NCBI GenBank assembly: GCA_947498935.1
Contig: CANMMM010000002.1
Span: 62,001 to 126,000, forward strand
Direction of reading: 5' to 3'
Length of the DNA stretch: 64,000 nucleotides
Source of the DNA: an uncultured Aquimarina sp.
GTDB taxonomy: Bacteria > Bacteroidota > Bacteroidia > Flavobacteriales > Flavobacteriaceae
A program made the translations under genes and the position numbers. Positions 7,501 through 17,900 of the stretch are shown in pieces (the first letter of the stretch is position 1; each line of letters opens with the position of its first letter). The notes under the pieces were generated by a model. It made no database searches. It was not told the origin of the DNA and was given only the letters and a program-made list of their open reading frames with translations.

Positions 7501-10500
7501 TTATCTGTTGATGTATAGATAGTCTGAACGTTTCTTCGTTTTTCCTGTATCGGTTTTATAGGTTAATACATAAAAATAAGTACCTACTGGTAGCAGTCGT
7601 TCTTGGTTAATCGTAGCTCTTGCATTCGATTCTCCTCGGAAAAACTCTCCATTCTGTCCATATCCTAGCGCTTCGTATACTAACACTCCCCATCTGTTAA
7701 ATATTTGTAACTGATTCGAAGGAAAACGCTCTATATTACTTATGATCAATACATCGTGATCTCCGTCTCCATTAGGAGTTACAACATTGAACACTTCTAG
7801 GTTATCTTCGGTGTTTGGATCTGTGTTATTAGGCTCTAAGTGGTCTGGGGTACCATCGCCATCACTATCTAAAGGCGTTCCTGAGTTACCATCTCCATTA
7901 GGATTGGAGTTTTCATCTACTGTAGGGATACCATCTCCATCATCATCAGGGTCTAAGAAATTAGGTACTCCATCATTATCTGTATCATCATTTAGTGGAT
8001 TGCCATCCTCATCAGTATTTTCATCTATTGTAGCGATACCATCACCATCGTCATCTGGGTCTAAATAATCTGGCACTCCATCTTCATCGGTATCTTGAAT
8101 AGTTCCTGTTAAAGGATCTCCGTCTCCATCGGGGTTAGGATTCTCGTTTTCGGTTGACACCCCATCTCCATCATCATCGGTGTCTAGATAATTCGGAATA
8201 CCATCATTATCAGTATCATCATCTATAGGGGTTCCATCCATATTAACGTCTTCGTTTATGGTATCTACTCCGTCTCCGTCATCATCGATATCTTGATAAT
8301 CACTGGTCCCATCTCCATCGGTGTCGATTGGAGTAAAATTAACACCGCCATCGTCTGGTGTATTTTGAATATCATCTGCAATACCGTCGGTTCCAAATGG
8401 ACCGTCTAATTGCCCATCATTATCTGCATCCTGACCTTGGTTTCCTGACTCTATAAGATCTGGAACTCCATCTCCATCTGCATCCAAATCTAAACTATCG
8501 ATGATACCATCATCATCCGTATCTAAAGTTGGATCATCTCCTTGCTCTACACTATCAGGGATTCCGTCATTGTCATCGTCTAAATCTAATGAATTCGGAA
8601 TACCATCCCCATCAGTATCATCTCCAACTACTGTGATAACAATAGTTGCCTCTGCACAGGTATTAGGAGTAATCGCTGTATTACATACTTGGTATACTAC
8701 TGTTACTACACTACCTCCTTCACCAGCGGTTGGTATATAACTCATTTCGCCTGTTAAAGGATCAAAAGTGGCAGTACCTGCTGCGGTACCCGCTCCTGTA
8801 TCAATAATACTTGTATTAGGTCCTGGTGAGAAATCATCATTATCCAAAATATTAGTACTACTGCTTATTCCTTCTACTACGGTTAATAGATCATCTTCTG
8901 CATTTGCTCCGGTAGGGTCTGGATCTGTAGTATCTGGATTCCCATCATTATCATCGTCTGGGTCTGTAACATCAGGTGTACCATCACTATCCGTATCTGT
9001 CTGAACTGTGATTGCTACGGTAGCTTGCTCACAAACACTTGGGCTTACGCCTGTATGACATACTTCATAAACCACAGTAACGGTAGTACCTTCTTCTCCT
9101 GCCGCTGGGGTATAGTCTAATTCTCCTGACAATGGATCAAAAGCAATCGTACCACCTGCATTTCCACTACCTACATTGGTAATCGTAGTATTCGGACCTC
9201 CTATAAAATCGTCATTATCTAAAATCGCAACAGTACCCGTCGTACCTTCTACCACCGTTAATAAATCGTCCATCGTAGTGGGAACTAATGGGTCTGGATC
9301 TGTAGTATCTGGATTCCCATCATTATCATCGTCTGGGTCTGTAACATCAGGTGTACCATCATTATCCGTATCTGTCTGAACTGTAATCGCTACAGTAGCT
9401 TGCTCGCAGACACTTGGGCTTACACCTGTATGACATACTTCATAGACTACTGTAACCGTAGTTCCTTCTTCGCCTGCTGCTGGGGTGTAGTCTAATTCAC
9501 CTGTCAATGGATCAAAAGCGATCGTACCCCCTGCATTACCACTACCTACATTGGTAATCGTAGTATTAGGACCTCCTATAAAATCGTCATTATCCAAAAT
9601 CGCAACAGTACCCGTAGTACCTTCTACGACCGTTAATAGATCGTCTGTAGTACTAGGAACTAATGGGTCTGGATCTGTAGTATCTGGATTCCCATCATTA
9701 TCATCGTCTGGGTCTGTAACATCAGGTGTACCATCATTATCCGTATCTGTCTGAACTGTGATTGCTACGGTAGCTTGCTCACAAACACTTGGGCTTACGC
9801 CTGTATGACATACTTCATAAACCACAGTAACGGTAGTACCTTCTTCGCCTGCTGCTGGGGTATAGTCTAATTCTCCTGACAATGGATCAAAAGCAATCGT
9901 ACCACCTGCATTTCCACTACCTACATTGGTAATCGTAGTATTAGGGCCGCCCATAAAATCGTCATTATCCAAAATCGTAACAGTACCCGTAGTACCTTCT
10001 ACCACCGTTAATAAATCGTCCATCGTAGTGGGAACTAATGGATTCGAATCACTGGTATCTGGATTCCCATCATTATCATCGTCTGGGTCTGTAACATCAG
10101 GTGTACCATCACTATCCGTATCTGTCTGAACAGTAATTGCTACGGTAGCTTGTTCGCAAACACTTGGGCTTACGCCTGTCTGACATACTTCGTAAACCAC
10201 AGTAACGGTAGTTCCTTCTTCGCCTGCTGCTGGGGTATAGTCTAATTCTCCTGACAATGGGTCAAAAGTGATCGTACCGCCTGCATTACCACTACCTACA
10301 TTGGTAATCGTGGTATTAGGACCGCCCATAAAATCGTCATTATCTAAAATCGTAACAGTACCCGTAGTACCCTCTACTACTGTTAATAAATCGTCCATCG
10401 TAGTGGGAACTAATGGATTCGAATCACTGGTATCTGGATTCCCATCATTATCATCGTCTGGGTCTGTAACATCAGGTGTACCATCACTATCCGTATCTGT

Positions 10501-13500
10501 CTGAACTGTAATTGCTACAGTAGCTTGCTCGCAGACACTTGGACTTACGCCCGTATGACATACTTCGTAAACCACAGTAACGGTAGTTCCTTCTTCGCCT
10601 GCTGCTGGGGTATAGTCTAATTCTCCTGACAATGGGTCAAAAGTGATCGTACCGCCTGCATTACCACTACCTACATTGGTAATCGTGGTATTAGGACCGC
10701 CCATAAAATCGTCATTATCTAAAATCGTAACAGTACCCGTAGTACCCTCTACTACTGTTAATAGATCGTCCATCGTAGTGGGAACTAAGGGATTCGGGTC
10801 ACTCGTATCTGGGTTCCCATCATTATCATCATCTGGGTCTGTAACATCAGGTGTACCATCACTATCTGTATCCGTCTGAACCGTAATCACTACGGTAGCC
10901 TCTTCGCAAACGCTTGGACTTACACCTGTATGACATACTGAATATACCACGGTAACTGTAGTACCTTCTTCGCCTGCCGCTGGGGTATAGTCTAATTCGC
11001 CTGACAATGGGTCAAAAGCAATCGTACCACCTGCATTTCCACTACCTACATTGGTAATCGTAGTATTCGGACCTCCTATAAAATCGTCATTATCTAAAAT
11101 CGTAACAGTACCCGTCGTACCTTCTACAACCGTTAATAGATCGTCTGTAGTACTAGGAACTAATGGATTCGGGTCACTCGTATCTGGGTTCCCATCATTA
11201 TCATCGTCTGGGTCTGTAACATCAGGTGTACCATCACTATCTGTATCCGTCTGAACCGTAATCACTACGGTAGCCTCTTCGCAAACGCTTGGACTTACAC
11301 CTGTATGACATACTGAATATACCACGGTAACTGTAGTACCTTCTTCGCCTGCCGCTGGGGTATAGTCTAATTCTCCTGACAATGGGTCAAAAGCAATCGT
11401 ACCACCTGCATTTCCACTACCTACATTGGTAATCGTAGTATTCGGACCTCCTATAAAATCGTCATTATCTAAAATCGTAACAGTACCCGTCGTACCTTCT
11501 ACAACCGTTAATAGATCGTCTGTAGTACTAGGAACTAATGGATTCGGATCACTGGTATCTGGATTACCATCATTATCATCGTCTGGGTCTGTAACATCAG
11601 GTGTACCATCACTATCTGTATCCGTCTGAACCGTAATCACTACGGTAGCCTCTTCGCAAACGCTTGGACTTACACCTGTATGACATACTGAATATACCAG
11701 GGTAACTGTAGTACCTTCTTCGCCTGCTGCTGGGGTATAGTCTAATTCTCCTGACAATGGATCAAAAGTGATCGTACCACCTGCATTACCACTACCTACA
11801 TTAGTAATCGTAGTATTAGGACCGCCCATAAAATCGTCATTATCCAAAATCGCAACAGTACCAGTTGTACCTTCTACTACTGTTAATAAATCGTTTTCGG
11901 CATTTGCTTCTGTAGGATCTGGATCTGTCGTATCGGGGTTCCCATCATTATCATCATCGGTATCACATGTATCAGCAAGTCCATCGGTATCCGTATCAGG
12001 CCCATTATTTACATATGCAGCATCCGGTGTAGTATATCCATCAGGATTACCTGTTACCAAACCATTAGAACTAAAACCAGTACCTTGTAGTTCTCCTATT
12101 CGCGTACCACTTGGCGTAAAACCTGCTTCTACCACATCATTACAATTATCACCATCGGCATCTATATCTAAGTGATTAGCGATACCATCTCCATCGATAT
12201 CATATACATCGGGAATTCCATTATTATTAGCATCGGTATAATTGGTAGTAGAACCATCTCCCGCAGTTCCATTATCGAAATTATCGGCAAAATTGATCAC
12301 TCCATCTCCATCTGCATCACCAAAAGGATCATTTCCTAAATTTTCCACGATGTCCAAAATTCCATCATTATCATCATCATCATCATCGATATCTAATACC
12401 CCATCATCATCTGAATCTAAAGTATCTCTATAATCCACATCGCCTCCTGTCAGCACATTAGCATCTGCATCTGGTAAAGCTGTAGGTGTATCTATCGTTC
12501 CATTGGCATCTGAATAATCATTTGTAGCATCCGTAGCATTATCTAGTCCATCTCTATCACTATCAGTTCCTGTAAGCGTAATACCTGCTTCAAAAGTGTC
12601 ACTAAACCCATCATTATCACTATCATTATCTAAATAATCTGGTACTCCATCTGAGATGGCCAGCAACGCATCACTATTCTGTAATGTCGTAAAACCACCA
12701 CCGTAATTATCGGGCACTCCATTACCATCTACAGTAGCGCTTGGAGCAATATATCCAACCGTTGATTGCGCTTCTACATTATCGGGTATCCCGTCATTAT
12801 CACTATCCAAGTCTAAATGATTAGGAATACTATCTCCATCTGTATCATATACATCTGGAATTCCATCGCTATTAGCATCCGTATAATCTGTGATGGAACC
12901 ATCTCCTGCTGGAATCCCTGGTTGCCCTGCATTATCTTCTATATCCTGAAAATTAGGAAGTCCATCCCCATCGGCATCACCATCGGGATTATTCCCATTA
13001 GCTTCATCCACATCTAAAATCCCATCATTATCATCGTCAAAATCTGCATCATCATTTACAGAATCACCATCTGTATCTCCCGCACAGATATCGTAAATAA
13101 ATGGAGGAGAGAAAATAAATTCGGTAAAATTAAAATCAATGTTTTTTAAGAAACCAGAGTTCCCTGTTAATATCAGCGTAAATGTGCCTGTATCTTTGAT
13201 TTCAAACATTACAGAACCTGCATTTCCTCCCATCGTTCCAGAAGCTAAAATTCCTGTTGGGGTCGAGCTAATATTTACATCAGGGTCTCCCGTTACGAAT
13301 CTAAAATTAGGATCACAGGTATATTCTATAGCTTCATTATTAGGGCCATCGACATCATTAAAGGTCAGACGGTAGTCATCTTGCACGGGGTTCTGGTCAC
13401 TATCCAAAAACTCAAACAAGGTAAGTGCACTCCCTGTAGCCGTATTGGTCCAGCGAATGTTATCTGGCGAGCGGAAATTCCATCTTCCTGGGCCACCACT

Positions 13501-13719
13501 TAAACGGGTAGTTCTTACAAAAGCAATGTCTGGATTATCTACAGATGTAGCCGAAAACAAGGCAGTATCCGTACCTTCGCCCGAAACTGCACCTGTGATG
13601 GCTATTCCGCTATAGTTTTGTGCCCATATCGTAGTGGTACAGAGTCCTAAAATGAACAACAATACCATTTTTTTTAATAAGGGCGGGGGTAAAAAATAAG
13701 GAGTAATATTTTTTTTCAT
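7501..13719 (-). CDS. Giant T9SS type B-sorted adhesin with tandem repeats
   Basis: A 2072-residue secreted protein. The signal peptide ends near residue 33 (TTTIWA, then Q). Residues 35-215 are a beta-rich N-terminal domain. Residues 215-600 and 1700-1975 are calcium-binding thrombospondin type 3-like runs ([19 protein letters not shown]). In between are nine units of 125 residues, each an Ig/cadherin-like domain ([38 protein letters not shown]) plus an Asp-rich linker; eight are nearly identical and the last is diverged. The final 95 residues are a gliding-motility-associated type B sorting domain ([35 protein letters not shown]). It is probably a surface adhesin working with the PorP/SprF and OmpA genes downstream. 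The ligand is unknown. Confidence 0.92.
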   Translation of the reverse strand: MKKNITPYFLPPPLLKKMVLLFILGLCTTTIWAQNYSGIAITGAVSGEGTDTALFSATSVDNPDIAFVRTTRLSGGPGRWNFRSPDNIRWTNTATGSALTLFEFLDSDQNPVQDDYRLTFNDVDGPNNEAIEYTCDPNFRFVTGDPDVNISSTPTGILASGTMGGNAGSVMFEIKDTGTFTLILTGNSGFLKNIDFNFTEFIFSPPFIYDICAGDTDGDSVNDDADFDDDNDGILDVDEANGNNPDGDADGDGLPNFQDIEDNAGQPGIPAGDGSITDYTDANSDGIPDVYDTDGDSIPNHLDLDSDNDGIPDNVEAQSTVGYIAPSATVDGNGVPDNYGGGFTTLQNSDALLAISDGVPDYLDNDSDNDGFSDTFEAGITLTGTDSDRDGLDNATDATNDYSDANGTIDTPTALPDADANVLTGGDVDYRDTLDSDDDGVLDIDDDDDDNDGILDIVENLGNDPFGDADGDGVINFADNFDNGTAGDGSTTNYTDANNNGIPDVYDIDGDGIANHLDIDADGDNCNDVVEAGFTPSGTRIGELQGTGFSSNGLVTGNPDGYTTPDAAYVNNGPDTDTDGLADTCDTDDDNDGNPDTTDPDPTEANAENDLLTVVEGTTGTVAILDNDDFMGGPNTTITNVGSGNAGGTITFDPLSGELDYTPAAGEEGTTVTLVYSVCHTGVSPSVCEEATVVITVQTDTDSDGTPDVTDPDDDNDGNPDTSDPNPLVPSTTDDLLTVVEGTTGTVTILDNDDFIGGPNTTITNVGSGNAGGTIAFDPLSGELDYTPAAGEEGTTVTVVYSVCHTGVSPSVCEEATVVITVQTDTDSDGTPDVTDPDDDNDGNPDTSDPNPLVPSTTDDLLTVVEGTTGTVTILDNDDFIGGPNTTITNVGSGNAGGTIAFDPLSGELDYTPAAGEEGTTVTVVYSVCHTGVSPSVCEEATVVITVQTDTDSDGTPDVTDPDDDNDGNPDTSDPNPLVPTTMDDLLTVVEGTTGTVTILDNDDFMGGPNTTITNVGSGNAGGTITFDPLSGELDYTPAAGEEGTTVTVVYEVCHTGVSPSVCEQATVAITVQTDTDSDGTPDVTDPDDDNDGNPDTSDSNPLVPTTMDDLLTVVEGTTGTVTILDNDDFMGGPNTTITNVGSGNAGGTITFDPLSGELDYTPAAGEEGTTVTVVYEVCQTGVSPSVCEQATVAITVQTDTDSDGTPDVTDPDDDNDGNPDTSDSNPLVPTTMDDLLTVVEGTTGTVTILDNDDFMGGPNTTITNVGSGNAGGTIAFDPLSGELDYTPAAGEEGTTVTVVYEVCHTGVSPSVCEQATVAITVQTDTDNDGTPDVTDPDDDNDGNPDTTDPDPLVPSTTDDLLTVVEGTTGTVAILDNDDFIGGPNTTITNVGSGNAGGTIAFDPLTGELDYTPAAGEEGTTVTVVYEVCHTGVSPSVCEQATVAITVQTDTDNDGTPDVTDPDDDNDGNPDTTDPDPLVPTTMDDLLTVVEGTTGTVAILDNDDFIGGPNTTITNVGSGNAGGTIAFDPLSGELDYTPAAGEEGTTVTVVYEVCHTGVSPSVCEQATVAITVQTDTDSDGTPDVTDPDDDNDGNPDTTDPDPTGANAEDDLLTVVEGISSSTNILDNDDFSPGPNTSIIDTGAGTAAGTATFDPLTGEMSYIPTAGEGGSVVTVVYQVCNTAITPNTCAEATIVITVVGDDTDGDGIPNSLDLDDDNDGIPDSVEQGDDPTLDTDDDGIIDSLDLDADGDGVPDLIESGNQGQDADNDGQLDGPFGTDGIADDIQNTPDDGGVNFTPIDTDGDGTSDYQDIDDDGDGVDTINEDVNMDGTPIDDDTDNDGIPNYLDTDDDGDGVSTENENPNPDGDGDPLTGTIQDTDEDGVPDYLDPDDDGDGIATIDENTDEDGNPLNDDTDNDGVPNFLDPDDDGDGIPTVDENSNPNGDGNSGTPLDSDGDGTPDHLEPNNTDPNTEDNLEVFNVVTPNGDGDHDVLIISNIERFPSNQLQIFNRWGVLVYEALGYGQNGEFFRGESNARATINQERLLPVGTYFYVLTYKTDTGKTKKRSDYLYINR
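8630..11915. repeat. 375-bp in-gene tandem repeat, nine units
   Basis: Eight nearly identical 375-bp units, 125 codons each, fill about 8911-11915, and a ninth diverged unit lies at about 8630-8910. Silent differences come in blocks shared by different units, for example GCAATCGTACCACC against GTGATCGTACCGCC, so neighbours look like mosaics. The period can be read directly from the recurring phrase GGTAATCGTAGTATT. Such arrays change length by recombination and are easily collapsed in assembly. Confidence 0.9.
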
Positions 13720-13761
13720 GTGCTCACTAGTTTAAATTGGTTCTGGTCAGGGTTCAAAACA

Positions 13762-13769
13762 CAAAAATA
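13762..13769 (-). promoter_or_regulatory. Probable promoter (-7 element) of the adhesin operon
   Basis: On the minus strand TATTTTTG fits the Bacteroidota -7 consensus TAnnTTTG. It lies 43 bp before the ATG of the giant adhesin gene. A clear -33 TTG was not found. Confidence 0.5.
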
Positions 13770-13818
13770 TTTTTTTATTATTTTTTTAACTTTTTTGACT
13801 AAAAAATTTACCTAAATT

Positions 13819-13850
13819 TATCGATGAAAGTGTAATTTCTATCGATGAAA
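13819..13850. promoter_or_regulatory. Direct repeat TATCGATGAAA, possible activator site
   Basis: Two identical 11-bp words start at 13819 and 13840, exactly 21 bp apart, that is two helix turns, and lie about 50-80 bp upstream of the likely -7 element of the adhesin operon. This spacing is typical of a dimeric regulator site. The regulator is unknown. Confidence 0.45.
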
Positions 13851-14104
13851 AGCTATTTTGTTTTAAAAATTAGTTAAAAAATATAAAAAAAAGCACATCA
13901 GAAATTGATCTTATACCTAGCAAACACATACAGGTTCCCCTCAGTATTAGCTACGGATAAAACTGACCTGTATTTTATAAGCTTATTATAAACGAGTGAT
14001 ACCACTAGGAGAATGTAAAACCCAAAATGAACGTATGCAGAAAAGAACTCATCTTGAGTAACCATGAAGTATAAAAAAGTGTGATTTTGCATTCTAGAGG
14101 TAAG

Positions 14105-14146
14105 AAGAAGCCTCAACGCGATCCCTTGGTCGGCATTGAGGCTTTT
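14105..14146 (-). terminator. Terminator of the 14158-14481 lipoprotein gene
   Basis: GCCTCAA (14110-14116) pairs with TTGAGGC (14136-14142) around a loop of 19 bases. On the minus strand it follows the stop codon closely. It matches the terminator at 1631-1672 in position and partly in sequence. Confidence 0.65.
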
Positions 14147-14157
14147 GTAAACTAAAT

Positions 14158-14481
14158 TTAGTCTATCAATTCCATAGCATCTATTTGTATTCCTTTTCCA
14201 CAATATTCATCAGACTCAGACCAATTGAATTGCACTTTAATAGGCAATGTCTCTTTCTCTAAATCGATCGTAGCATTTTCTGGCACTTCAGAAAAACGAC
14301 GATCAGATGCCCCGCCATCAATATCTATAATCCATCCCCCACAACATGCACATAATGTCAGATCAAAACCTGTAATAGTTCCTGTGGCTTCAAATGCTAT
14401 TGGATCATTATCATCATTGTTATCACAACTTACAATAAGGCATCCAACAGCTACTAAAAAAGTCAAAAATTTAATTTTCAT
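14158..14481 (-). CDS. Small cysteine-rich lipoprotein, paralogue B
   Basis: A 107-residue paralogue of the 1684-2007 product. Signal peptide and lipobox are the same apart from IVSC in place of MVSC, and the acidic DNNDDND tether is identical. The core motif is CACCGGWIIDIDG, and the fourth cysteine sits in EYCGKG. Differences concentrate in the variable loop after the motif (GASDRRFSEVPENATID). The homology runs on into the upstream element and the terminator, so the whole transcription unit was copied. The two copies lie 12.5 kb apart in the same direction and bracket the adhesin module. The function is unknown. Confidence 0.8.
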   Translation of the reverse strand: MKIKFLTFLVAVGCLIVSCDNNDDNDPIAFEATGTITGFDLTLCACCGGWIIDIDGGASDRRFSEVPENATIDLEKETLPIKVQFNWSESDEYCGKGIQIDAMELID

Positions 14482-14512
14482 AATCTTTAAATGTTTTCCG
14501 GTTATACACTTA

Positions 14513-14540
14513 TAAGATGGGGAAATTCTAAAAAGGTTGC
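14513..14540 (-). promoter_or_regulatory. ECF-type promoter element, shared with 2031-2058
   Basis: The same GCAACC, 15 bases, CATCTTA layout as upstream of the paralogous lipoprotein gene, about 32 bp before the ATG. The conservation of both the boxes and the spacer reflects either selection or recent duplication. Confidence 0.45.
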
Positions 14541-14655
14541 TTTAAAATTTATAACGTAAATCAATGAGACCAAATTATGATGCTATGATTTGGCCTCGTT
14601 ATTTATAAACTACGCTGTTGCTGCGTTAGGTAGCAGCGACATCCTTTTTTGTCTA

Positions 14656-14800
14656 GAAGTGGTTTACACTTTTTTCAATTTGTTATAAAAACGATCTTTT
14701 GCACTCAATTTTTGTAATTTTTGAGTTCCGTAGCGCTACTACACAACAAAAAAATCACTGTATTTGATCACAAAATCTTGGTTTTTCGCTGAAATCAAAA
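14656..14800. repeat. R130 dispersed repeat, copy 1
   Basis: Starts GAAGTGGTTTACAC, contains AACGATCTTTTGCAC, the core GTAGCGCTACTACACAAC and ATCACAAAATCTT. Related copies lie at 39564-39688, 48384-48478, 50675-50775 and, more decayed, 59325-59455. The core resembles that of R160. Confidence 0.7.
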
Positions 14801-14832
14801 ATGTAGTCCTAAACTTTAAGAGCTTCATAAAA

Positions 14833-14868
14833 AAACTCCACAAAATGGCATATCATTTTGTGGAGTTT
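14833..14868 (-). terminator. Terminator of the metallopeptidase gene
   Basis: A perfect 13-bp stem (ACTCCACAAAATG and CATTTTGTGGAGT) with a 6-base loop and, on the minus strand, a run of T. It stands 69 bp past the stop codon of the gene at 14937. Confidence 0.9.
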
Positions 14869-14936
14869 ATGCAATCTAAATTTGAATCTATATAAGGTTG
14901 GTTACCTCATCTCTTCCATAGATCCTAAATATGGAA

Positions 14937-17900
14937 TTATTCTTTTGTAATTTTGTAAAATAATCTTTGATGCTCTTTTACAATCGCAATGATATAAATT
15001 CCATTAGGTAATATTGATAAATCTACCTGTTTCTGCGTTGAGGCCAATTGCAGTTTTTTACCCATTAAATCATATACTGTAATCTGATCAATCAAAGTCT
15101 TGGTTTCTAAATACACCATACCTCTAGTTGGATTTGGATACATCCTTACTTTAAGTTGTAAGGCATCGTCTCCTTGATCAGGGGTACTTAAAATCCCTTC
15201 GTCGAGGTCACAAATCTGGTTAAAATTCGTATCTAATAATTCCCCTGTACAATTACAATTCGCATCATATGCATCGTTTATGGTACATTCATCATCATCA
15301 TCACAAGATACGCCTAAACTACAGTCACCATCGGTATCATCATCGGCATCACAGATTGAATCGTTATCAGAATCCATAAATATTCCTTGACAGCGACAGT
15401 TCTGACCATATGTATCATCAATAGTACAAGCATCGCCATCATCACAGGTCGCTCCTAAGCTACAATTACCATCCGTATCATCGTCGGCATCACAGATTGA
15501 ATCGTTATCTGCATCGGCAAAGGTTCCGGCACAGTTACAATTAGCATCGTATACATCGTTTACAGTACAAGCATCGCCATCATCACAGGTCGCTCCTAAG
15601 CTACAATTACCATCCGTATCATCATCGGCATCACAGATCGAATCGTTATCTGCATCGGCAAAGGTTCCGGCACAGTTACAATTAGCATCGTATACATCAT
15701 TTACGGTACAGGCATCACCATCATCACAGGTCGCTCCTAAGCTACAATTACCATCCGTATCATCGTCGGCATCACAGATTGAATCATTATCAGAGTCTAA
15801 GAAAACTCCGATACATTCGCATTGTTCATTAAATGTATCATATACAGTACAAGCATCGCCATCATCACAAGAGCTAGTTGTACGTCCGTATACATTTACT
15901 TCTAGGATTCCTGTAGCTCGCTCACTGATCATCTGATAGCGAATCTTTGTGGTTTTTATAGACAAACTATTGATGGTATTCCATGCACTTGGCAATGTAG
16001 AAATGTCACCTATAACAACCCATTCTTTACTATTCCAATAACTTACATTGGCTTCGTTTGGTATTTTGATTCCTCCATTATCATCAAACCAATACACATC
16101 TACTTGATTAATGTCTACAATGGTATCCCAGGATAATTCTACCCAATTCCATGTATTGTAATTGGCTTCTCCATCCCAATTTCCGTAAGCGCCTCCTGTT
16201 CTGTCTTGTGAATTTTGAGGAATGATGCCATTAGTGATACTAGGCAAGTTTTCCCATGGAGATACATGCGAAGTTTGTAATTGAGATTGGTTGGCTATGT
16301 TCATAGTGGTTCCTAATGTACAATCTCCATCGGTATTATCATCTGCATCACAAATCGAGTCATTATCTGAATCTAGAAAAACTCCTTTACACTCGCACAT
16401 TTCATCGAGTGTATCGAATACGGTACAAGCATCGCCATCATTACAGGATCTGGTTCTACTTCCGTATACATTTACTTCTAGGATTCCTGTAGCTCGCTCA
16501 CTGATCATATTGTAGCGAATTTTTGTGGTTTTTATAGACAAACCGTTTATGGTATTCCATGCATCTGATATTGTAGAAATGATTCCTATATCGACCCACT
16601 CTTTACTATTCCAATAACTTACATTGGCTTCGCTCGGAATTTTGATTCCTCCATTATCATCAAACCAATACACATCTACTTGATTAATGTCTACAATGGT
16701 ATCCCATGATAATTCTACCCAATTCCATGTATTGTAATTGGCTTCTCCATCCCAATTTCCGTAAGCGCCTCCTGTTCTATCTTGTGAATTTTGAGGAATA
16801 ATTCCATTAGTGATACTTGGTAAACTCTCCCATGGAGATACATGCGAAGTTTGTAATTGGGCTTCAGTGGCTATATTAGCTATTGTTAGCTCACATGTAC
16901 CTTCTTCACAAATCTCGGTAGTAAACACGCGTGGTTGTGGTACTGGGTTTATATCATCGTTACTCGGATGTGAGGTAAGCCCATCACATAAGGTACGTCC
17001 ATTATTAGGGTGTGGTTCTTGTCTGTAATATCCCTGTGTACAATCGGGTTTTGCAGAGCCATCTCCTCCTATTCTCATGTTCCCTTTTACATCACCTAAC
17101 CACCAGATTACACCACAATCCTCTACTACTATATCTCCTGTAGCTATGCTATTAATTGCTATTGATGCATCTCTGAGCTGTATATTCCCTGATAAGTTAG
17201 CATTAGATGCTACTGCTTGATCTTCTAGACGGACATTATCGTTAAGAATACTATTCCCTAATACTGTGGCATTGGGGCCTACATATACGGATGGTGCTAC
17301 GGTAGCTGTACTGGCCACAAAACCTCCTCCATTGGGGTGAGGTGCTCCATCGACTCCGTCGTGATGATCCACAAATGGAATTGCTCCGCTAAGTTGAACT
17401 TGCCATGGGTATCTATAGGTTTTTGGAAATCCTATCTCCCATGCATATCGATGATGTACTGTGGGAATAGCAGTAACCACTAAATATACTTTTTCGTTAG
17501 GGTTTACTCTAAACGTTACTTGTACTTCTTGATTTTCATTTGCTGCATGTACAGCACTGTATCGTAATGTTTCTCCTTTATCGCTCGTGGCAATGAAACT
17601 AAATCTAAAACTGACTCCACCTGCGGAACCATTGGGGTATCCATAAAAATTCATACATAACTCACCATCTGTATTAATGGCATCGGTAGCATTTAATTGT
17701 ACGATATTTCTAGCATAATCTTGCGGACTCATCGCTGGTAATACCTTGTAAATGTTATCGCCTTGGGGTTCTAACAACGTAAAATGACGTGGTACATAGG
17801 TTTTTTCTAACTCACCTTCCCATACGAATTTACGCACCTCATCTCCGTATTCTTGTAAATAATCAAAGAACACTACTTTTTGTTGATACGCTCCTATTAA

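Larger units (their letters stand above)
14482..14936. other. Intergenic region: ECF-like promoter, R130 copy, terminator
   Basis: It holds the promoter element of the lipoprotein gene (14513-14540), R130 copy 1 (14656-14800) and the terminator of the metallopeptidase gene (14833-14868). No gene was seen. Confidence 0.6.

Noticed and set aside
8630..11915. CRISPR-like regular repeats
   Set aside because: The period is 375 bp, the whole unit is coding and conserved, and there are no short repeats with unique spacers.
8768..12175. Series of plus-strand open frames inside the giant adhesin gene
   Set aside because: They recur with the 375-bp period and are Ser/Val/Pro-rich mirror frames of the Asp/Thr-rich repeats on the other strand.
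13898..14203. Open frame of 101 codons on the minus strand
   Set aside because: It overlaps the end of a clear lipoprotein gene and its terminator, has no domain features, and part of its sequence is the terminator hairpin.
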